Below, piece after piece: positions 26,004 through 36,060 of a stretch of 64,000 nt of DNA. Numbering within the stretch: position 1 is the stretch's first letter; each line of letters starts with the position of its first letter. The translations under genes and the position numbers were made by a program. The notes beneath the pieces were generated by a model. That model was given only the letters and a program-made list of their open reading frames with translations. It did not search any database and had not been told where the DNA came from. The DNA is from Acidobacteriota bacterium (GTDB lineage Bacteria > Acidobacteriota > Blastocatellia > Pyrinomonadales > Pyrinomonadaceae): NCBI GenBank assembly GCA_025463125.1, contig JAOAPX010000136.1, forward strand, positions 1-64,000, in the 5' to 3' direction.

Positions 26004-28745
26004 ATGAATCATAAACATTCTACAACAAGCGAAAAAACAAGCGAAAATTTTATAGATCCGATATGCGGAATGAGCGTTTCGGCGGAAACGGCGGCTGGCG
26101 TTTTGCGGCATAACGGCGAGACGATTTATTTTTGCTCTGAAAGCTGTCTGGAAACTTTCAAAAGAAAAAACAACATTTCCGACTCATCGCAGAACGCTCA
26201 CGCCGACGCGCGCGTTCATTCTCACGACGTTATGCGCGAAGACAAATCCGGCAGCGAGATCGACCCGATTTGCGGAATGACGGTAAATCCGGCGACCGCC
26301 GCCGGGAGCTTTAATCACGAAGGCAAAAATTATTATTTCTGCTCGAAAGGCTGCCTGCAAAAATTTATTAATCAAACGAACGGCGTTCCGGCGAGCGGAT
26401 TCGTTCAGCTCGGGCGCGCAAGGCAAACCGTCGCGCACGGCGAAATGACGGCGACTCCGGGCGGTGAATTTATCGACCCGGTTTGCGCAATGTCGGTTGA
26501 GCCGGAAACTGCCGCCGGAAAACACGAATACAAAGGTGAAACTTATTATTTTTGCTCGGTCGGCTGCTTAAATAAATTCAAACAAAACCCGGCGAATTTT
26601 CTTGAAAATAAAAAAGAAGAAACAAAATCGGCGGCGAGCGAAGGCGTTGAATACACGTGCCCGATGCACCCGGAAATCATCCAGATCGGTCCCGGTGCTT
26701 GTCCGAAATGCGGAATGGCGCTCGAGCCGAAAACCTTTACGCTCGATGACGCGCCCGACCCGGAATATCTCGATATGAAGCGGCGCTTCTGGATTTCAGC
26801 CGTTTTAACGCTGCCCGTTTTTGTTCTGGCAATGGCTGAAATGCTGCCGAATTTTCACGCCGTTGTCTCTCCGCGCGTTTCTTTATGGATTCAATTTGTA
26901 TTGGCAACGCCCGTTGTGCTTTGGGGCGGTTTCCCGTTTTTCGTTCGGGGCGTTCAATCGATAAAAAATGCGAGCCCGAATATGTTTACGCTGATCGCCA
27001 TCGGCACGGGCGCGGCTTATCTGTTCAGCCTTTTCGCCTTATTTTTCCCGCAAATGTTCCCGGCTTCGATGCGCGGCGAACATACAGGATTAATCGCCGC
27101 ATATTTTGAAGCGGCGGCTGTTATCACGACGCTCGTTTTGCTCGGGCAGGTTTTGGAATTAAGAGCCAGAAGCCAGACTTCGAGCGCGATCAAAGAACTT
27201 TTAGGACTCGCGCCGAAAACCGCGACCGTCGTTTTCGATGACGGCAGCGAAGCTGAAATTCCGCTTTCGGATTTGCAGGTCGGCGCAAAGCTTAGAATAA
27301 AAGCCAACGAAAAAATCCCGACCGACGGCGTAATTATCGAAGGCGAAACGTCGATTGACGAATCGATGGTGACGGGCGAACCGATTCCCGTCGAAAAATC
27401 CGCCGGCGACAAAGTTATCGGCGGAACGATCAACGGCAGCCGGACGGTGACGATGCGGGCTGAAAAAGTCGGCAGCGAAACGCTTCTCGCGCAGATCGTG
27501 CAAATGATCGGGGAAGCCCAGCGCTCGCGCGCTCCGATTCAAAGGCTGGCTGATGTGGTTTCGGCGTATTTCGTTCCGATAGTTATTCTGGTGGCGATTG
27601 CCGCTTTTGTCGTCTGGATGATTTTCGGTTCGTTTACGTACGCGATCGTCGCGGCGGTTTCGGTGCTGATTATCGCCTGCCCGTGCGCTCTCGGCTTGGC
27701 GACGCCGATGTCGATCATGGTCGGAACCGGGCACGGCGCAAAACACGGCGTGCTGGTAAAAAAAGCCGAAGCGCTCGAAATCCTGGAAAAAATAAACACG
27801 CTCGTCGTCGATAAAACCGGAACGCTGACCGAAGGAAAACCGCGTTTGCAAACGGTTGTTTCATTTTCCGAAAAAACCGAAAAAGAGCTTTTGAAGTTAG
27901 CCGCAAGTCTTGAAAAAGCGAGCGAGCATCCGCTTGCCGAAGCCATTATCAAAGGCGCGAAAGAAAGAAATATCGAGACGGTAAAGGTTGAAAACTTTGA
28001 ATCCGCAACCGGAAAAGGAATCACCGGGAGAATCGGCGGCGCGGAAATAAAAATCGGCAGCGATAAAATTCTGTCCGGCGTAAATATTGAACCGGATGTA
28101 TATGCAAAAGCCGAAGAAATGCGGGCTCAGGGTCAAACGGTAATGTTCATCGTTTCCGGCGGCAAAATCGACGGCTTGCTCGGCGTCGCCGACACGATAA
28201 AAGAATCGGCAAAAGCGGCGATTGATGAATTGAAACGGCAAAACATCGAAGTCGTGATGATGACCGGAGACAACGAGAAAACCGCTTCGGTCGTCGCGCG
28301 AAAACTCGGAATAGAAAAGGTTTTCGCAGACGTTTTGCCGGCTGAAAAAGCGCAGAAAGTTAAACAGTTGCAGGAAAGCGGAAAAATCGTCGCGATGGCT
28401 GGCGACGGAGTGAACGACGCGCCCGCGCTTGCCCAGGCGGAAATCGGGATCGCGATGGGAACCGGAACCGACGTTGCCATCGAATCGGCTGACATAACGC
28501 TTTTGAAAGGCGATTTGCGCGGCATTCTGCGGGCGAGAAACTTATCGAAAGCGACAATGCGAAACATCCGGCAAAACTTGTTTTTCGCGTTTATTTACAA
28601 CATCATCGGCGTGCCCGTAGCGGCGGGCGTGCTTTACCCGGTTTTCGGACTTTTGCTCAGCCCGATGATCGCGAGCGCGGCGATGACCTTTAGTTCGTTT
28701 TCGGTGATTATGAACGCTCTGCGTTTGAGAAATATTAAATTATAA
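26004..28745 (+). CDS. Copper-translocating P-type ATPase with three N-terminal YHS domains
   Basis: A 913-residue P1B ATPase that exports Cu from the cytoplasm. The N-terminus carries three tandem YHS domains (about 17-52, 89-125, 153-190; each xDPxCxM then YFCSxxC), then a heavy-metal-binding motif EYTCPMHPE...[10 protein letters not shown] (about 215-245). The core has eight membrane helices, CPC at 559-561, phosphorylation site DKTGTLTEG (Asp603), the HP motif in SEHPLAEA and GDGVND. No MXCXXC HMA domain is present. AAAGGAAATT precedes the ATG. One YHS is usual; three are notable. Confidence 0.95.
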   Translation: MNHKHSTTSEKTSENFIDPICGMSVSAETAAGVLRHNGETIYFCSESCLETFKRKNNISDSSQNAHADARVHSHDVMREDKSGSEIDPICGMTVNPATAAGSFNHEGKNYYFCSKGCLQKFINQTNGVPASGFVQLGRARQTVAHGEMTATPGGEFIDPVCAMSVEPETAAGKHEYKGETYYFCSVGCLNKFKQNPANFLENKKEETKSAASEGVEYTCPMHPEIIQIGPGACPKCGMALEPKTFTLDDAPDPEYLDMKRRFWISAVLTLPVFVLAMAEMLPNFHAVVSPRVSLWIQFVLATPVVLWGGFPFFVRGVQSIKNASPNMFTLIAIGTGAAYLFSLFALFFPQMFPASMRGEHTGLIAAYFEAAAVITTLVLLGQVLELRARSQTSSAIKELLGLAPKTATVVFDDGSEAEIPLSDLQVGAKLRIKANEKIPTDGVIIEGETSIDESMVTGEPIPVEKSAGDKVIGGTINGSRTVTMRAEKVGSETLLAQIVQMIGEAQRSRAPIQRLADVVSAYFVPIVILVAIAAFVVWMIFGSFTYAIVAAVSVLIIACPCALGLATPMSIMVGTGHGAKHGVLVKKAEALEILEKINTLVVDKTGTLTEGKPRLQTVVSFSEKTEKELLKLAASLEKASEHPLAEAIIKGAKERNIETVKVENFESATGKGITGRIGGAEIKIGSDKILSGVNIEPDVYAKAEEMRAQGQTVMFIVSGGKIDGLLGVADTIKESAKAAIDELKRQNIEVVMMTGDNEKTASVVARKLGIEKVFADVLPAEKAQKVKQLQESGKIVAMAGDGVNDAPALAQAEIGIAMGTGTDVAIESADITLLKGDLRGILRARNLSKATMRNIRQNLFFAFIYNIIGVPVAAGVLYPVFGLLLSPMIASAAMTFSSFSVIMNALRLRNIKL

Positions 28746-28825
28746 CGGCAAAAATATTTCTAAAAGAATATTAATTCCCTTTTTCGACTCTGTGAACTCT
28801 GCGCTCTCTGTGGCAAAATATTTTA

Positions 28826-29788
28826 ATGAATAAAATGGCACTGGCAATTCACGGGGGCGCCGGAACGATTCTGAAGTCCCTGATGACCGAGGAACTGGAA
28901 CTGGAATATAGAAACGGTCTGCGAAACGCGCTTGAGATCGGTTGGGGTATTCTGCAAAAAGGCGGGAACGCGCTCGAAGCGGTCGAAGCGGCTGTCTGCG
29001 AGCTTGAAAACTTCCCGCTTTTTAACGCCGGGCGCGGCTCGGTTTTCACTCACGACGGCAAAAACGAGATGGACGCCGCGATTATGGACGGCAAAACGCT
29101 TGATGCGGGAGCGGTCGCTTTTGTAAAAAACATCAAGAATCCGATCATGCTTGCGCGTCTTGTGATGGAAAAAACCGCGCATATTCTGCTTGCCGGCGAC
29201 GGCGCGAATCGTTTCGCGCGCGAAATGGAGCTCGAAATCGCCGACGACGCTTATTTTTACACCGAGCATCGCTACCAGCAATTATTAAAAGCGCGCGACG
29301 AAGGCGTCGTGCAGCTCGATCACACGGTTGAAGAGCCGGAACTGGTTGAAGGCGCAACGTTTCCGGACGAAAAGAAATTCGGAACGGTCGGCGCCGTCGC
29401 CTGCGATTCAAACGGCAATCTCGCCGCCGCCACTTCAACCGGCGGAATGACCAACAAAAAATACGGTCGCATCGGAGACACGCCGATCATCGGCGCGGGA
29501 ACTTATGCCGAAAATCAAACGTGCGCTGTAAGCTGCACCGGACACGGCGAGTTTTTTATGGCGGGCGTCACGGCTTACGACGTGGCGGCGCGTATGAAGT
29601 ATAAAAATATCGACATTGTAAAAGCCGCTGAAGAAACCGTCGAACATTTAACGAAAATCGGCGGCGAAGGCGGCTTTATCGCGGTCGATTCCTTCGGAAA
29701 CGTCGCGATGCCCTTTAATTCCGAGGGTATGTACCGGGGTTTTGTAACTTCGTCAGATGAATTAACCGTCAAAATTTACCGCAATTAA
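28826..29788 (+). CDS. iaaA: Isoaspartyl peptidase / plant-type L-asparaginase
   Basis: A 320-residue N-terminal-nucleophile hydrolase that self-cleaves into alpha and beta chains. HGGAG is near the N-terminus; the cleavage/nucleophile Thr is T187 in KFGTVGAVACD; STGGMTNK and CTGHGEFFM line the substrate pocket. It hydrolyses beta-aspartyl dipeptides. Because it converges on cphB-cphA, it is well placed to split the beta-Asp-Arg released from cyanophycin. That link is inferred from position and the known activity of the family. Confidence 0.93.
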   Translation: MNKMALAIHGGAGTILKSLMTEELELEYRNGLRNALEIGWGILQKGGNALEAVEAAVCELENFPLFNAGRGSVFTHDGKNEMDAAIMDGKTLDAGAVAFVKNIKNPIMLARLVMEKTAHILLAGDGANRFAREMELEIADDAYFYTEHRYQQLLKARDEGVVQLDHTVEEPELVEGATFPDEKKFGTVGAVACDSNGNLAAATSTGGMTNKKYGRIGDTPIIGAGTYAENQTCAVSCTGHGEFFMAGVTAYDVAARMKYKNIDIVKAAEETVEHLTKIGGEGGFIAVDSFGNVAMPFNSEGMYRGFVTSSDELTVKIYRN

Positions 29789-29833
29789 TATTTTATTTAA
29801 ATTGAATCGGCAGATATTAATGAAACACAAAAA

Positions 29834-29916
29834 TACGCCCGCGAAAGAGGCGAGAAACGCGAAAAAAGAAGATAACCTTCTAACATTTCGCGTATTTCGC
29901 GCACCTTGCGGGCGTA
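29834..29916. terminator. Long-loop inverted repeat at the iaaA/cphA convergence
   Basis: TACGCCCGC at 29834-29842 pairs with 29908-29916, and inside it ACGCGAAA (29857-29864) with 29886-29893; the sequence between is semi-complementary. The arms have a roughly 10-bp internal rhythm of CGCGAAA-like units. It is probably a shared bidirectional terminator and resembles the repeats at other convergent junctions in this window. Confidence 0.55.
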
Positions 29917-29942
29917 AATTCTTAAACCAAAAATTTTAAGGT

Positions 29943-32585
29943 TTAAGCTATCGCGTTCAAAGCATTAACTTCATCGCGAAGTTTATTGATGATAGAAAGA
30001 TCATTCGGAACGCCGTCGCCGAGAACGACCACGAGCTCGCCCGGTTCCGCCTGTTTTACGGCTTGGCGAATCGCGTCCATACTTTCCGGAATAATGTTTA
30101 TCTGCGTATCTTTTCCAGCTTCTTTAATTCCTTCCTGCAAAATTCGATACATCTGCTGTTCGTCGCGACCGCGCAGATAATTGCCCCGGCGAATAATCAC
30201 GTTGTTGAAATGTTTGCCGCAGAGCCTTCCCATTTCCCGAAGGTCTTCGTCGCGACGGTCGCCTGTGCCGTTTAACACGACTGTTTGCTGATAAAACGGC
30301 AGCTGTTGGATGAATTTCTGCAAAGCCGTCAAACCCGCAGGATTATGCGCGTAATCAATTAAAACGGTGGCGTTTCCGACTTCAATAAAGTTGAGACGTC
30401 CGGGCGTTTGCGCCGTTCCGGCGGTAAATGTCGTTAAACCGACGCGGATATCCTCAATCGAAATGCCGTGAACGAAACAAGTCAGAGCCGCCGCCAGGGC
30501 GTTTTGAATCATAAACTCGGCGCGCCCGCCGTAAGTCGATGGAATATTCGCCACGCGCTCGACGCGGACTTTCCATTTACCTTTCAAAAGCGTGATGTAA
30601 CCGTTTTCATAAATACACGATAAACCGCCTTTTCTCGCGTGTCTCTGGATTCTTTCGTTGTCTTCGTTCATCGCAAAATAAACGCATTTGCCGTCAACCA
30701 GCCTGCGCATATCGTAAACGTGATCGTCTTCGGCGTTCAGCACGGCGAAACCGCGACGCGAAACGCTGCGCGGCACGACGGATTTTACGCGCGCCAGATC
30801 TTCCAGAGAATTTATGTCTTTTAATCCGAGATGATCGGCAGAGATATTTGTGACAACGGCAATATCGCTGTAGTCATATCCAAGACCGGAACGAATAATT
30901 CCGCCGCGTGCCGTTTCTAAAACCGCGACCTGAACCGAAGGATCTTTCAAAACGAGCTGAGCCGAAACCGGTCCCGTATTGTCGCCGGTGACGATTTGAT
31001 TGTTTTGAATATAAGTTCCGTCTGTCGTCGTAAACCCTACAACGCAGCCGCTGCCGCGAATGATATGCGAGATAAGCCGCGTCGTCGTCGTTTTCCCGTT
31101 TGTTCCGGTAATGGCGATAATCGGGATGCGCGAAGATTTTCCAGCCGGAAACAACATATCGACGACGTGTTCGGCAACGTTTTTCCCGATGCCTTCCGAC
31201 GGCGCGAGATGCATTCGGAAGCCGGGCGCGGCGTTGATTTCAATAATGCCGCCGCCGTTTTCCGTTAAAGGCTCCGAGACGTTCGGCGCCATCACGTCGA
31301 TTCCCGCAATGTCCAGACCGACGATTTTCGCGATGCGCTCGAAAAGAAACACGTTTTCCGGATGCGTTTCATCGGTGCGGTCAATCGCCGTTCCGCCGGT
31401 TGAAAGATTGGCGGTCGATTTTAAATAAAAGATTTCGTCTTTTTTCAAAACCGTTTCGAGCGTGTATTTTTTCGCTTCGAGCAGCGATCTCGTCTGCGAA
31501 TCGATCGTGATCAAAGTTAAAACCTTTTCGTGACCGTAGCCGCGAAGCGGATTTTCGTTTTCCTTGTCGATCAGCTGCTGGATCGTGCTGACGCCGTCGC
31601 CAATCACGTGTGCCGGAGTTCTTTCGGCAACGGCGACCAGTTTGTTATCGATGACAAGCGCGCGAAAGTCCGCGCCGTACAGCATTTTTTCGACGATCAC
31701 GCGGCTGGAATATTCTTTGGCTTTATGAAACGCTTCGCGCACTTCTTCAATCGAATTGAGATTGATCGAAGCGCCTTTTCCGTGGTTTGCGTCGAGCGGT
31801 TTGACGACGATCGGAAACCCGATCGACTCGACGACTCTTTCGAGCTCGTCTTCATGGCGAATCTGAGAACCTTTCGGAACAGGAACGCCCATTTCGCCGA
31901 GAAGCTTTTTCGTAGCCGCTTTGTTTCCGGCGATATCTACCGAAATCATATTTGTTTTATCGGTAGTCGTTGCCTGTATGCGGCGCTGGTTGATGCCGTA
32001 GCCGAGCTGTATAAGCGCCTGATCGTTAAGCCTGATATAAGGAATTCCGCGTTTTTCGGCTTCTTCGACAATCGAAGCGGTGCTCGGACCGAAACGAACG
32101 TCTTCGCGTATCTCGCGCATCTCCTGAATTTCATCGGCGAGAGTTTTCTTTATCTCGTCAAGCGGTTTGCCCTCCGCTAAATCCAGAAATAGACGCGTAG
32201 CGCCGCGCGCCGCGTAACGCCCGACTTCTTCCTCTATATAACTGAAAACAACATTGTAAATTCCTCTTTCGCCCGTTTCCCTTGTTCGTCCGTAACCGAC
32301 ATCCATACCGGCGAGCGTTTGCATTTCGAGCGCGAAATGCTCGATCACATGACCAGCCCATGTGCCCGACTCAACGCGGCGGAAAAAACCGCCTTCTTCC
32401 TGATAGCTGCATCCGTGCGTATTGAGCGAAGGAAGAACTTCTTTCAAACGCTCATAAAAGCCTTCAATTTTATTCGTCGGCTTGTCCTCGTAAGCTTCGA
32501 TATCGAGGCGCATAATAATCAGCTTTTTCCAATAACCGCTCCAGTAATTCGGTCCCCTCAGTGTTCTAATATCAAGAATTTTCAT
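29943..32585 (-). CDS. cphA: Cyanophycin synthetase
   Basis: An 880-residue enzyme that polymerises Asp and Arg into multi-L-arginyl-poly-L-aspartate, a nitrogen, carbon and energy store. The N-terminal domain begins MKILDIRTLRGPNYWS. The ATP-grasp domain (about 200-470, with KPLDANHGKGASINL) adds aspartate. The Mur-ligase-like domain with P-loop GTNGKTTTT at about 494-502 adds arginine. The length equals that of cyanobacterial CphA1. It lies 96 bp after cphB, likely in the same transcript. Confidence 0.97.
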   Translation of the reverse strand: MKILDIRTLRGPNYWSGYWKKLIIMRLDIEAYEDKPTNKIEGFYERLKEVLPSLNTHGCSYQEEGGFFRRVESGTWAGHVIEHFALEMQTLAGMDVGYGRTRETGERGIYNVVFSYIEEEVGRYAARGATRLFLDLAEGKPLDEIKKTLADEIQEMREIREDVRFGPSTASIVEEAEKRGIPYIRLNDQALIQLGYGINQRRIQATTTDKTNMISVDIAGNKAATKKLLGEMGVPVPKGSQIRHEDELERVVESIGFPIVVKPLDANHGKGASINLNSIEEVREAFHKAKEYSSRVIVEKMLYGADFRALVIDNKLVAVAERTPAHVIGDGVSTIQQLIDKENENPLRGYGHEKVLTLITIDSQTRSLLEAKKYTLETVLKKDEIFYLKSTANLSTGGTAIDRTDETHPENVFLFERIAKIVGLDIAGIDVMAPNVSEPLTENGGGIIEINAAPGFRMHLAPSEGIGKNVAEHVVDMLFPAGKSSRIPIIAITGTNGKTTTTRLISHIIRGSGCVVGFTTTDGTYIQNNQIVTGDNTGPVSAQLVLKDPSVQVAVLETARGGIIRSGLGYDYSDIAVVTNISADHLGLKDINSLEDLARVKSVVPRSVSRRGFAVLNAEDDHVYDMRRLVDGKCVYFAMNEDNERIQRHARKGGLSCIYENGYITLLKGKWKVRVERVANIPSTYGGRAEFMIQNALAAALTCFVHGISIEDIRVGLTTFTAGTAQTPGRLNFIEVGNATVLIDYAHNPAGLTALQKFIQQLPFYQQTVVLNGTGDRRDEDLREMGRLCGKHFNNVIIRRGNYLRGRDEQQMYRILQEGIKEAGKDTQINIIPESMDAIRQAVKQAEPGELVVVLGDGVPNDLSIINKLRDEVNALNAIA

Positions 32586-32681
32586 ATTTGTTTAAAGGTC
32601 AATTGTAAAAGACTCCCGCAAATTCAGTATGTAACTTAAATAACAAAATGAATAAATATATTTGATTACAAAATATTTTTT

Positions 32682-33536
32682 TTATTCGATATCCGGCAAC
32701 AAAAACTCGTTCGGAGGCTGCAGCGGATGACGCGCGAAATAATCGTAGACGAGACCGTCGCCGAGAATATGCAGCTGCACCCCGCAAACGCTGAACGATT
32801 GATGATCGTTAACTTCGGCAATTTCGTTATAAGTAATCTGCGAACCGTCGACAATTGTGACCGTCCCTTGTCCAAATACTTCTAAAACTCCTTCGTTGTC
32901 TAAAATAATTGCAGTGTTTTCATCAATCCCGATGCCGAGATTGTAAGGGTTATATGAGACCGCGGTTATCAGGCGGCTGATTCGTCCGCGCTCTGTAAAA
33001 TGCTGGTCGATAATGACGTTTTTCAGCAACCCGAGTCCGGGCGAAAGCCGCACGCTGTTTTTCTGCGGATGCGGCGTCGATTCGCCGCGAACGATCATAG
33101 AATGACTCATTCCGGCGGCGCCCGCGCTGGTTCCGGCTAAAACAATATTTGTCTCGGCGGTCAGCTTTCTGAGCTTCTGCGAAAACTTTGTGCCGCCGAG
33201 AATCGAAACGAGCCGCATCTGGTCGCCGCCCGTTATAAACACGCCGGTTACGCCGTCGAGCAAAGCTTCGGCATCGGCATTAAAAACGTCCTGACGCGAA
33301 GTGGCGCGCAGCACACGCGGATTGGCAACGCCCAGACGCCTGAACGCCTGAACGTAAATATCCGCCGCGAATTCGGGAAAATCCGATGCGACCGGGACAA
33401 TTAAAATATCGGCTTTTTCTCCGCCTGAAAGTTCAAGAAACTTTTTCAGAATTCGTCGCTCATTGTATTTGTCTTCCGCTCCGCCGATAACCAGCAGGTG
33501 CCCGCCGATAACTTCGCGGTGAATTCGTTCTTCCAT
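32682..33536 (-). CDS. cphB: Cyanophycinase
   Basis: A 284-residue S51 serine exopeptidase that cuts cyanophycin into beta-Asp-Arg dipeptides. Key segments: LLVIGGAEDKYNERRIL at the start, ITGGDQMRLV, and the nucleophile elbow GTSAGAAGMS with Ser137; also DQHFTERGR. Intracellular type (no signal peptide). It is the first gene of cphB-cphA, with iaaA on the other side, so synthesis and both breakdown steps sit within 5 kb. Confidence 0.96.
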   Translation of the reverse strand: MEERIHREVIGGHLLVIGGAEDKYNERRILKKFLELSGGEKADILIVPVASDFPEFAADIYVQAFRRLGVANPRVLRATSRQDVFNADAEALLDGVTGVFITGGDQMRLVSILGGTKFSQKLRKLTAETNIVLAGTSAGAAGMSHSMIVRGESTPHPQKNSVRLSPGLGLLKNVIIDQHFTERGRISRLITAVSYNPYNLGIGIDENTAIILDNEGVLEVFGQGTVTIVDGSQITYNEIAEVNDHQSFSVCGVQLHILGDGLVYDYFARHPLQPPNEFLLPDIE

Positions 33537-33725
33537 TATTTTTATATTATTTTTTCTTTAAGCCGAGATAACCAAAATCTGAAATACGCCGGAATGCACT
33601 TTAATTTATTAGGCATCTTTGTTGAATTGACTTATCCTTTCGACTTATTATCAAGCCATTTTTTGAATTAAATTAAAATCTTAAGACAAAAGAATACTAT
33701 AATCGCCACAGGTTTTTCCAAATGT

Positions 33726-34850
33726 ATGTTCAAAAAAGTTTTAATCCTTTCGGCTTCGGTCGGAGCGGGTCATCTCCGGGCGGCGGAAGCTTTGGAAAAA
33801 GCGTTTCATATTGCCGGCGCTGCCGAAGAAATTCGCAACGTTGATGTGCTGCAATACACAAACCCGCTTTTTCGAAGGCTTTACGGCAAAGCTTATATCG
33901 ACATGGTCGGCGCGATGCCCGAAGTTTTAGGCTGGATGTACGATTCGCTCGACAAGCCCTGGCAGAACGAGCGGCGGCGTCTCGCTTTAGACAGGTTGAA
34001 CGCGCAGCCTTTGATCAGATTGCTCAAAGATTACCAGCCGGACATCGCCGTCTGCACGCATTTCCTGCCCGCAGAAATTATTTCGTGGCTTAAAGCGAAG
34101 GAAAAAATCAATTTTCCGCAGGCGATCGTCGTCACGGATTTCGACGTTCACGCGATGTGGCTTTGTCATCATTTCGAGCAGTATTTCGTCGCTCTTGATG
34201 AAACGCGCGTGCATCTTGAAAAACTCGGAATCGCCGCCGGGAAAATCACGGTTACGGGAATCCCGATTGATCCGGTTTTCGCCGAAAGCAAAGATAAAAC
34301 GGCGATGCGCGAAAAATACGGCTTGGCGAAAGACAAACTGACGATAATGGTTTCGGCGGGCGGTTTCGGCGTCGGAAACGTCGAGCATCTTCTTCGGGCT
34401 TTGAGCGATTTGAAAACGCCCGCGCAAATTCTCGCAATCTGCGGGCGCAACGAGGAATTGAAAACAAAGCTCGAAAAACTTTCCGCGAGCGCTTTAAATA
34501 ATGAAATCGTTACGTTTAAGCCGATCGGCTATACGACTGCGATGGACGAGTATATGTCTGCATCGGATTTGATCGTCGGCAAACCGGGCGGTTTAACCAC
34601 ATCCGAAGCGATGGCGAAAAACTTGATTTTTGTAATTGTAAACCCGATTCCCGGGCAGGAAGAACGCAATTCGGATCATCTCCTGGAAAAAGGCTGCGCC
34701 GTCAGATGCAATAATCTGCCGGCGCTCGCCTTTAAAATCGATGAATTAATAAACGACCGCGAGCGCTTCGAACGAATGAAAGCCAATGTCAAAGCTTTCG
34801 CTCGCCCGAACGCTTCGGCTGAAATCGTCGCCAGGCTTTCAAAACTTTAA
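33726..34850 (+). CDS. MGDG-synthase/UgtP-like glycosyltransferase (GT28)
   Basis: A 374-residue protein. The N-terminal motif SASVGAGHLRAAEALEKAF is the lipid-acceptor/nucleotide loop of monogalactosyldiacylglycerol synthase and processive diacylglycerol glucosyltransferases. The C-terminal domain has KPGGLTTSEAMAKN, the UDP-sugar site of GT-B enzymes such as MurG. A glycolipid-making role in the membrane is likely; the sugar and acceptor are unknown. A TATAAT at 33698-33703 may be its -10. It overlaps the convergent PepSY gene by four bases. Confidence 0.87.
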   Translation: MFKKVLILSASVGAGHLRAAEALEKAFHIAGAAEEIRNVDVLQYTNPLFRRLYGKAYIDMVGAMPEVLGWMYDSLDKPWQNERRRLALDRLNAQPLIRLLKDYQPDIAVCTHFLPAEIISWLKAKEKINFPQAIVVTDFDVHAMWLCHHFEQYFVALDETRVHLEKLGIAAGKITVTGIPIDPVFAESKDKTAMREKYGLAKDKLTIMVSAGGFGVGNVEHLLRALSDLKTPAQILAICGRNEELKTKLEKLSASALNNEIVTFKPIGYTTAMDEYMSASDLIVGKPGGLTTSEAMAKNLIFVIVNPIPGQEERNSDHLLEKGCAVRCNNLPALAFKIDELINDRERFERMKANVKAFARPNASAEIVARLSKL

Positions 34851-35998
34851 GTTTGCGAATCTAATCCGTTTTTAGATTTTCCGCGCCAATTGGCAAATCT
34901 TCGAAGCGCCAGAGAAAATCCTGTCCAGACGAGAAACGCGCCGCCGATGCAGGCGAGAAAACCGATAAATTGACCGACGAAGCCGCCGGTTTCTCCCGTG
35001 TGCGTAAAGCGAAACCACGAACGAATCTGCCGCGCTGAATTTTGCTCGCCGTAAGCTTCCCATTTTGCGATTTGCGCGTTTTGAGCGTTTAAGGTCAGCG
35101 TCGAACGCCCGAACATATTCCAGTATTTTCCTTCATCAATCGTGAAAACAGCGTCTTTCGTCACGGGCAGACGCAAACTGATAGATTTCCATGCGGCGTG
35201 ATTTTCGGCTGTCGTCCAGATTTCATTGAAGTTTTCCGGCAAAACGAACGATTGTTCAGCCGGATTGCCCTGCGCCGATTGCGGCGGCGCTTGCTGCGCT
35301 TGCGGAGCTTCGTTCCCGGTTAAGGTGTAAAGCAGATTCGTCGCCCATTGATAAGAAATAACGGTCGCCGTCAAAGTCAAAACGATCAAAACCAGCGACG
35401 TCCAGAAACCGATAACCGTGTGCCAGTTAAAATCACGCGCTTTGCCTTTTACTTTCCAGCGAAAAACCATCGCGGCTTTGAAATGCTTCCAGCTCCAGCG
35501 GCGCGGAAACCATATATAAATTCCCGAAATCGCGAGAAACAAAAACGCAAGGTTGGACGCGCCCGTAATTGCTTTTCCGATCGGTCGCCCGTCGCCGGAA
35601 AGCGCGAGCCAGCGATGCCAGTCGGTCATCGTGCGAAAAAATCCGCGCAATCCTTTTGCGCCTTCGCCCGTGATTTCGCCGGTGTAAGGGTTGACGAAAA
35701 CCTGCCCGTCGCGCCCGAGCGCAACGAGCGCCGCCGCGTTTTTATCGTTTTGCAGAGTAATCGCCGAAGGTTTTGCTTCGGGCTTGGCTTCGCGGACTTT
35801 GCCGATTATTTCATTTACCGGAAGGCGCGCGCCGTTTTCAGGCGCGGCGACAACCCGCATTTCGCGCTCGGCAAATTCGGTAATATTTTTCTCAAAAGAG
35901 AGAAGCGCGCCGGTTACGGACATTATAAAAATAACCGCACCGGCGACGACGCCTGAAATTAAATGAAGCCAGAAAAGCGCTTTGCGAAAAGTTTTCAT
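34847..35998 (-). CDS. PepSY-domain membrane protein (iron-regulated type)
   Basis: A 383-residue protein with PepSY-associated membrane helices. The first helix is about 10-32 (FWLHLISGVVAGAVIFIMSV), there are central helices near 135-155 and 190-215, and one near the C-terminus (FVGQFIGFLACIGGAFLVW). His residues in HRWL, HTVIGF and HTGE may bind heme or metal. Such proteins accompany siderophore receptors and are proposed to be periplasmic/inner-membrane ferric-siderophore reductases. It directly follows the TonB receptor on the same strand. Confidence 0.87.
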   Translation of the reverse strand: MKTFRKALFWLHLISGVVAGAVIFIMSVTGALLSFEKNITEFAEREMRVVAAPENGARLPVNEIIGKVREAKPEAKPSAITLQNDKNAAALVALGRDGQVFVNPYTGEITGEGAKGLRGFFRTMTDWHRWLALSGDGRPIGKAITGASNLAFLFLAISGIYIWFPRRWSWKHFKAAMVFRWKVKGKARDFNWHTVIGFWTSLVLIVLTLTATVISYQWATNLLYTLTGNEAPQAQQAPPQSAQGNPAEQSFVLPENFNEIWTTAENHAAWKSISLRLPVTKDAVFTIDEGKYWNMFGRSTLTLNAQNAQIAKWEAYGEQNSARQIRSWFRFTHTGETGGFVGQFIGFLACIGGAFLVWTGFSLALRRFANWRGKSKNGLDSQT

Positions 35999-36060
35999 AG
36001 GAACCCGTTAATAAAAGCAAAAATAAAAGCCAAAAAACCTTTGAGCGAAACAAAAAAGCG

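Noticed and set aside
27201..27851. 216-codon antisense frame inside the copper ATPase
   Set aside because: Mirror of a long GC-patterned gene; His/Arg/Asn-rich composition is typical of shadow frames.
31530..32180. 216-codon frame opposite cyanophycin synthetase
   Set aside because: Lies wholly within cphA on the other strand and shows no domain; a shadow frame.
33537..33725. Shared divergent promoter of cphB and the glycosyltransferase
   Set aside because: A TATAAT at 33698-33703 is present, but no acceptable -35 could be paired with it on either strand, so it is not listed as a promoter.
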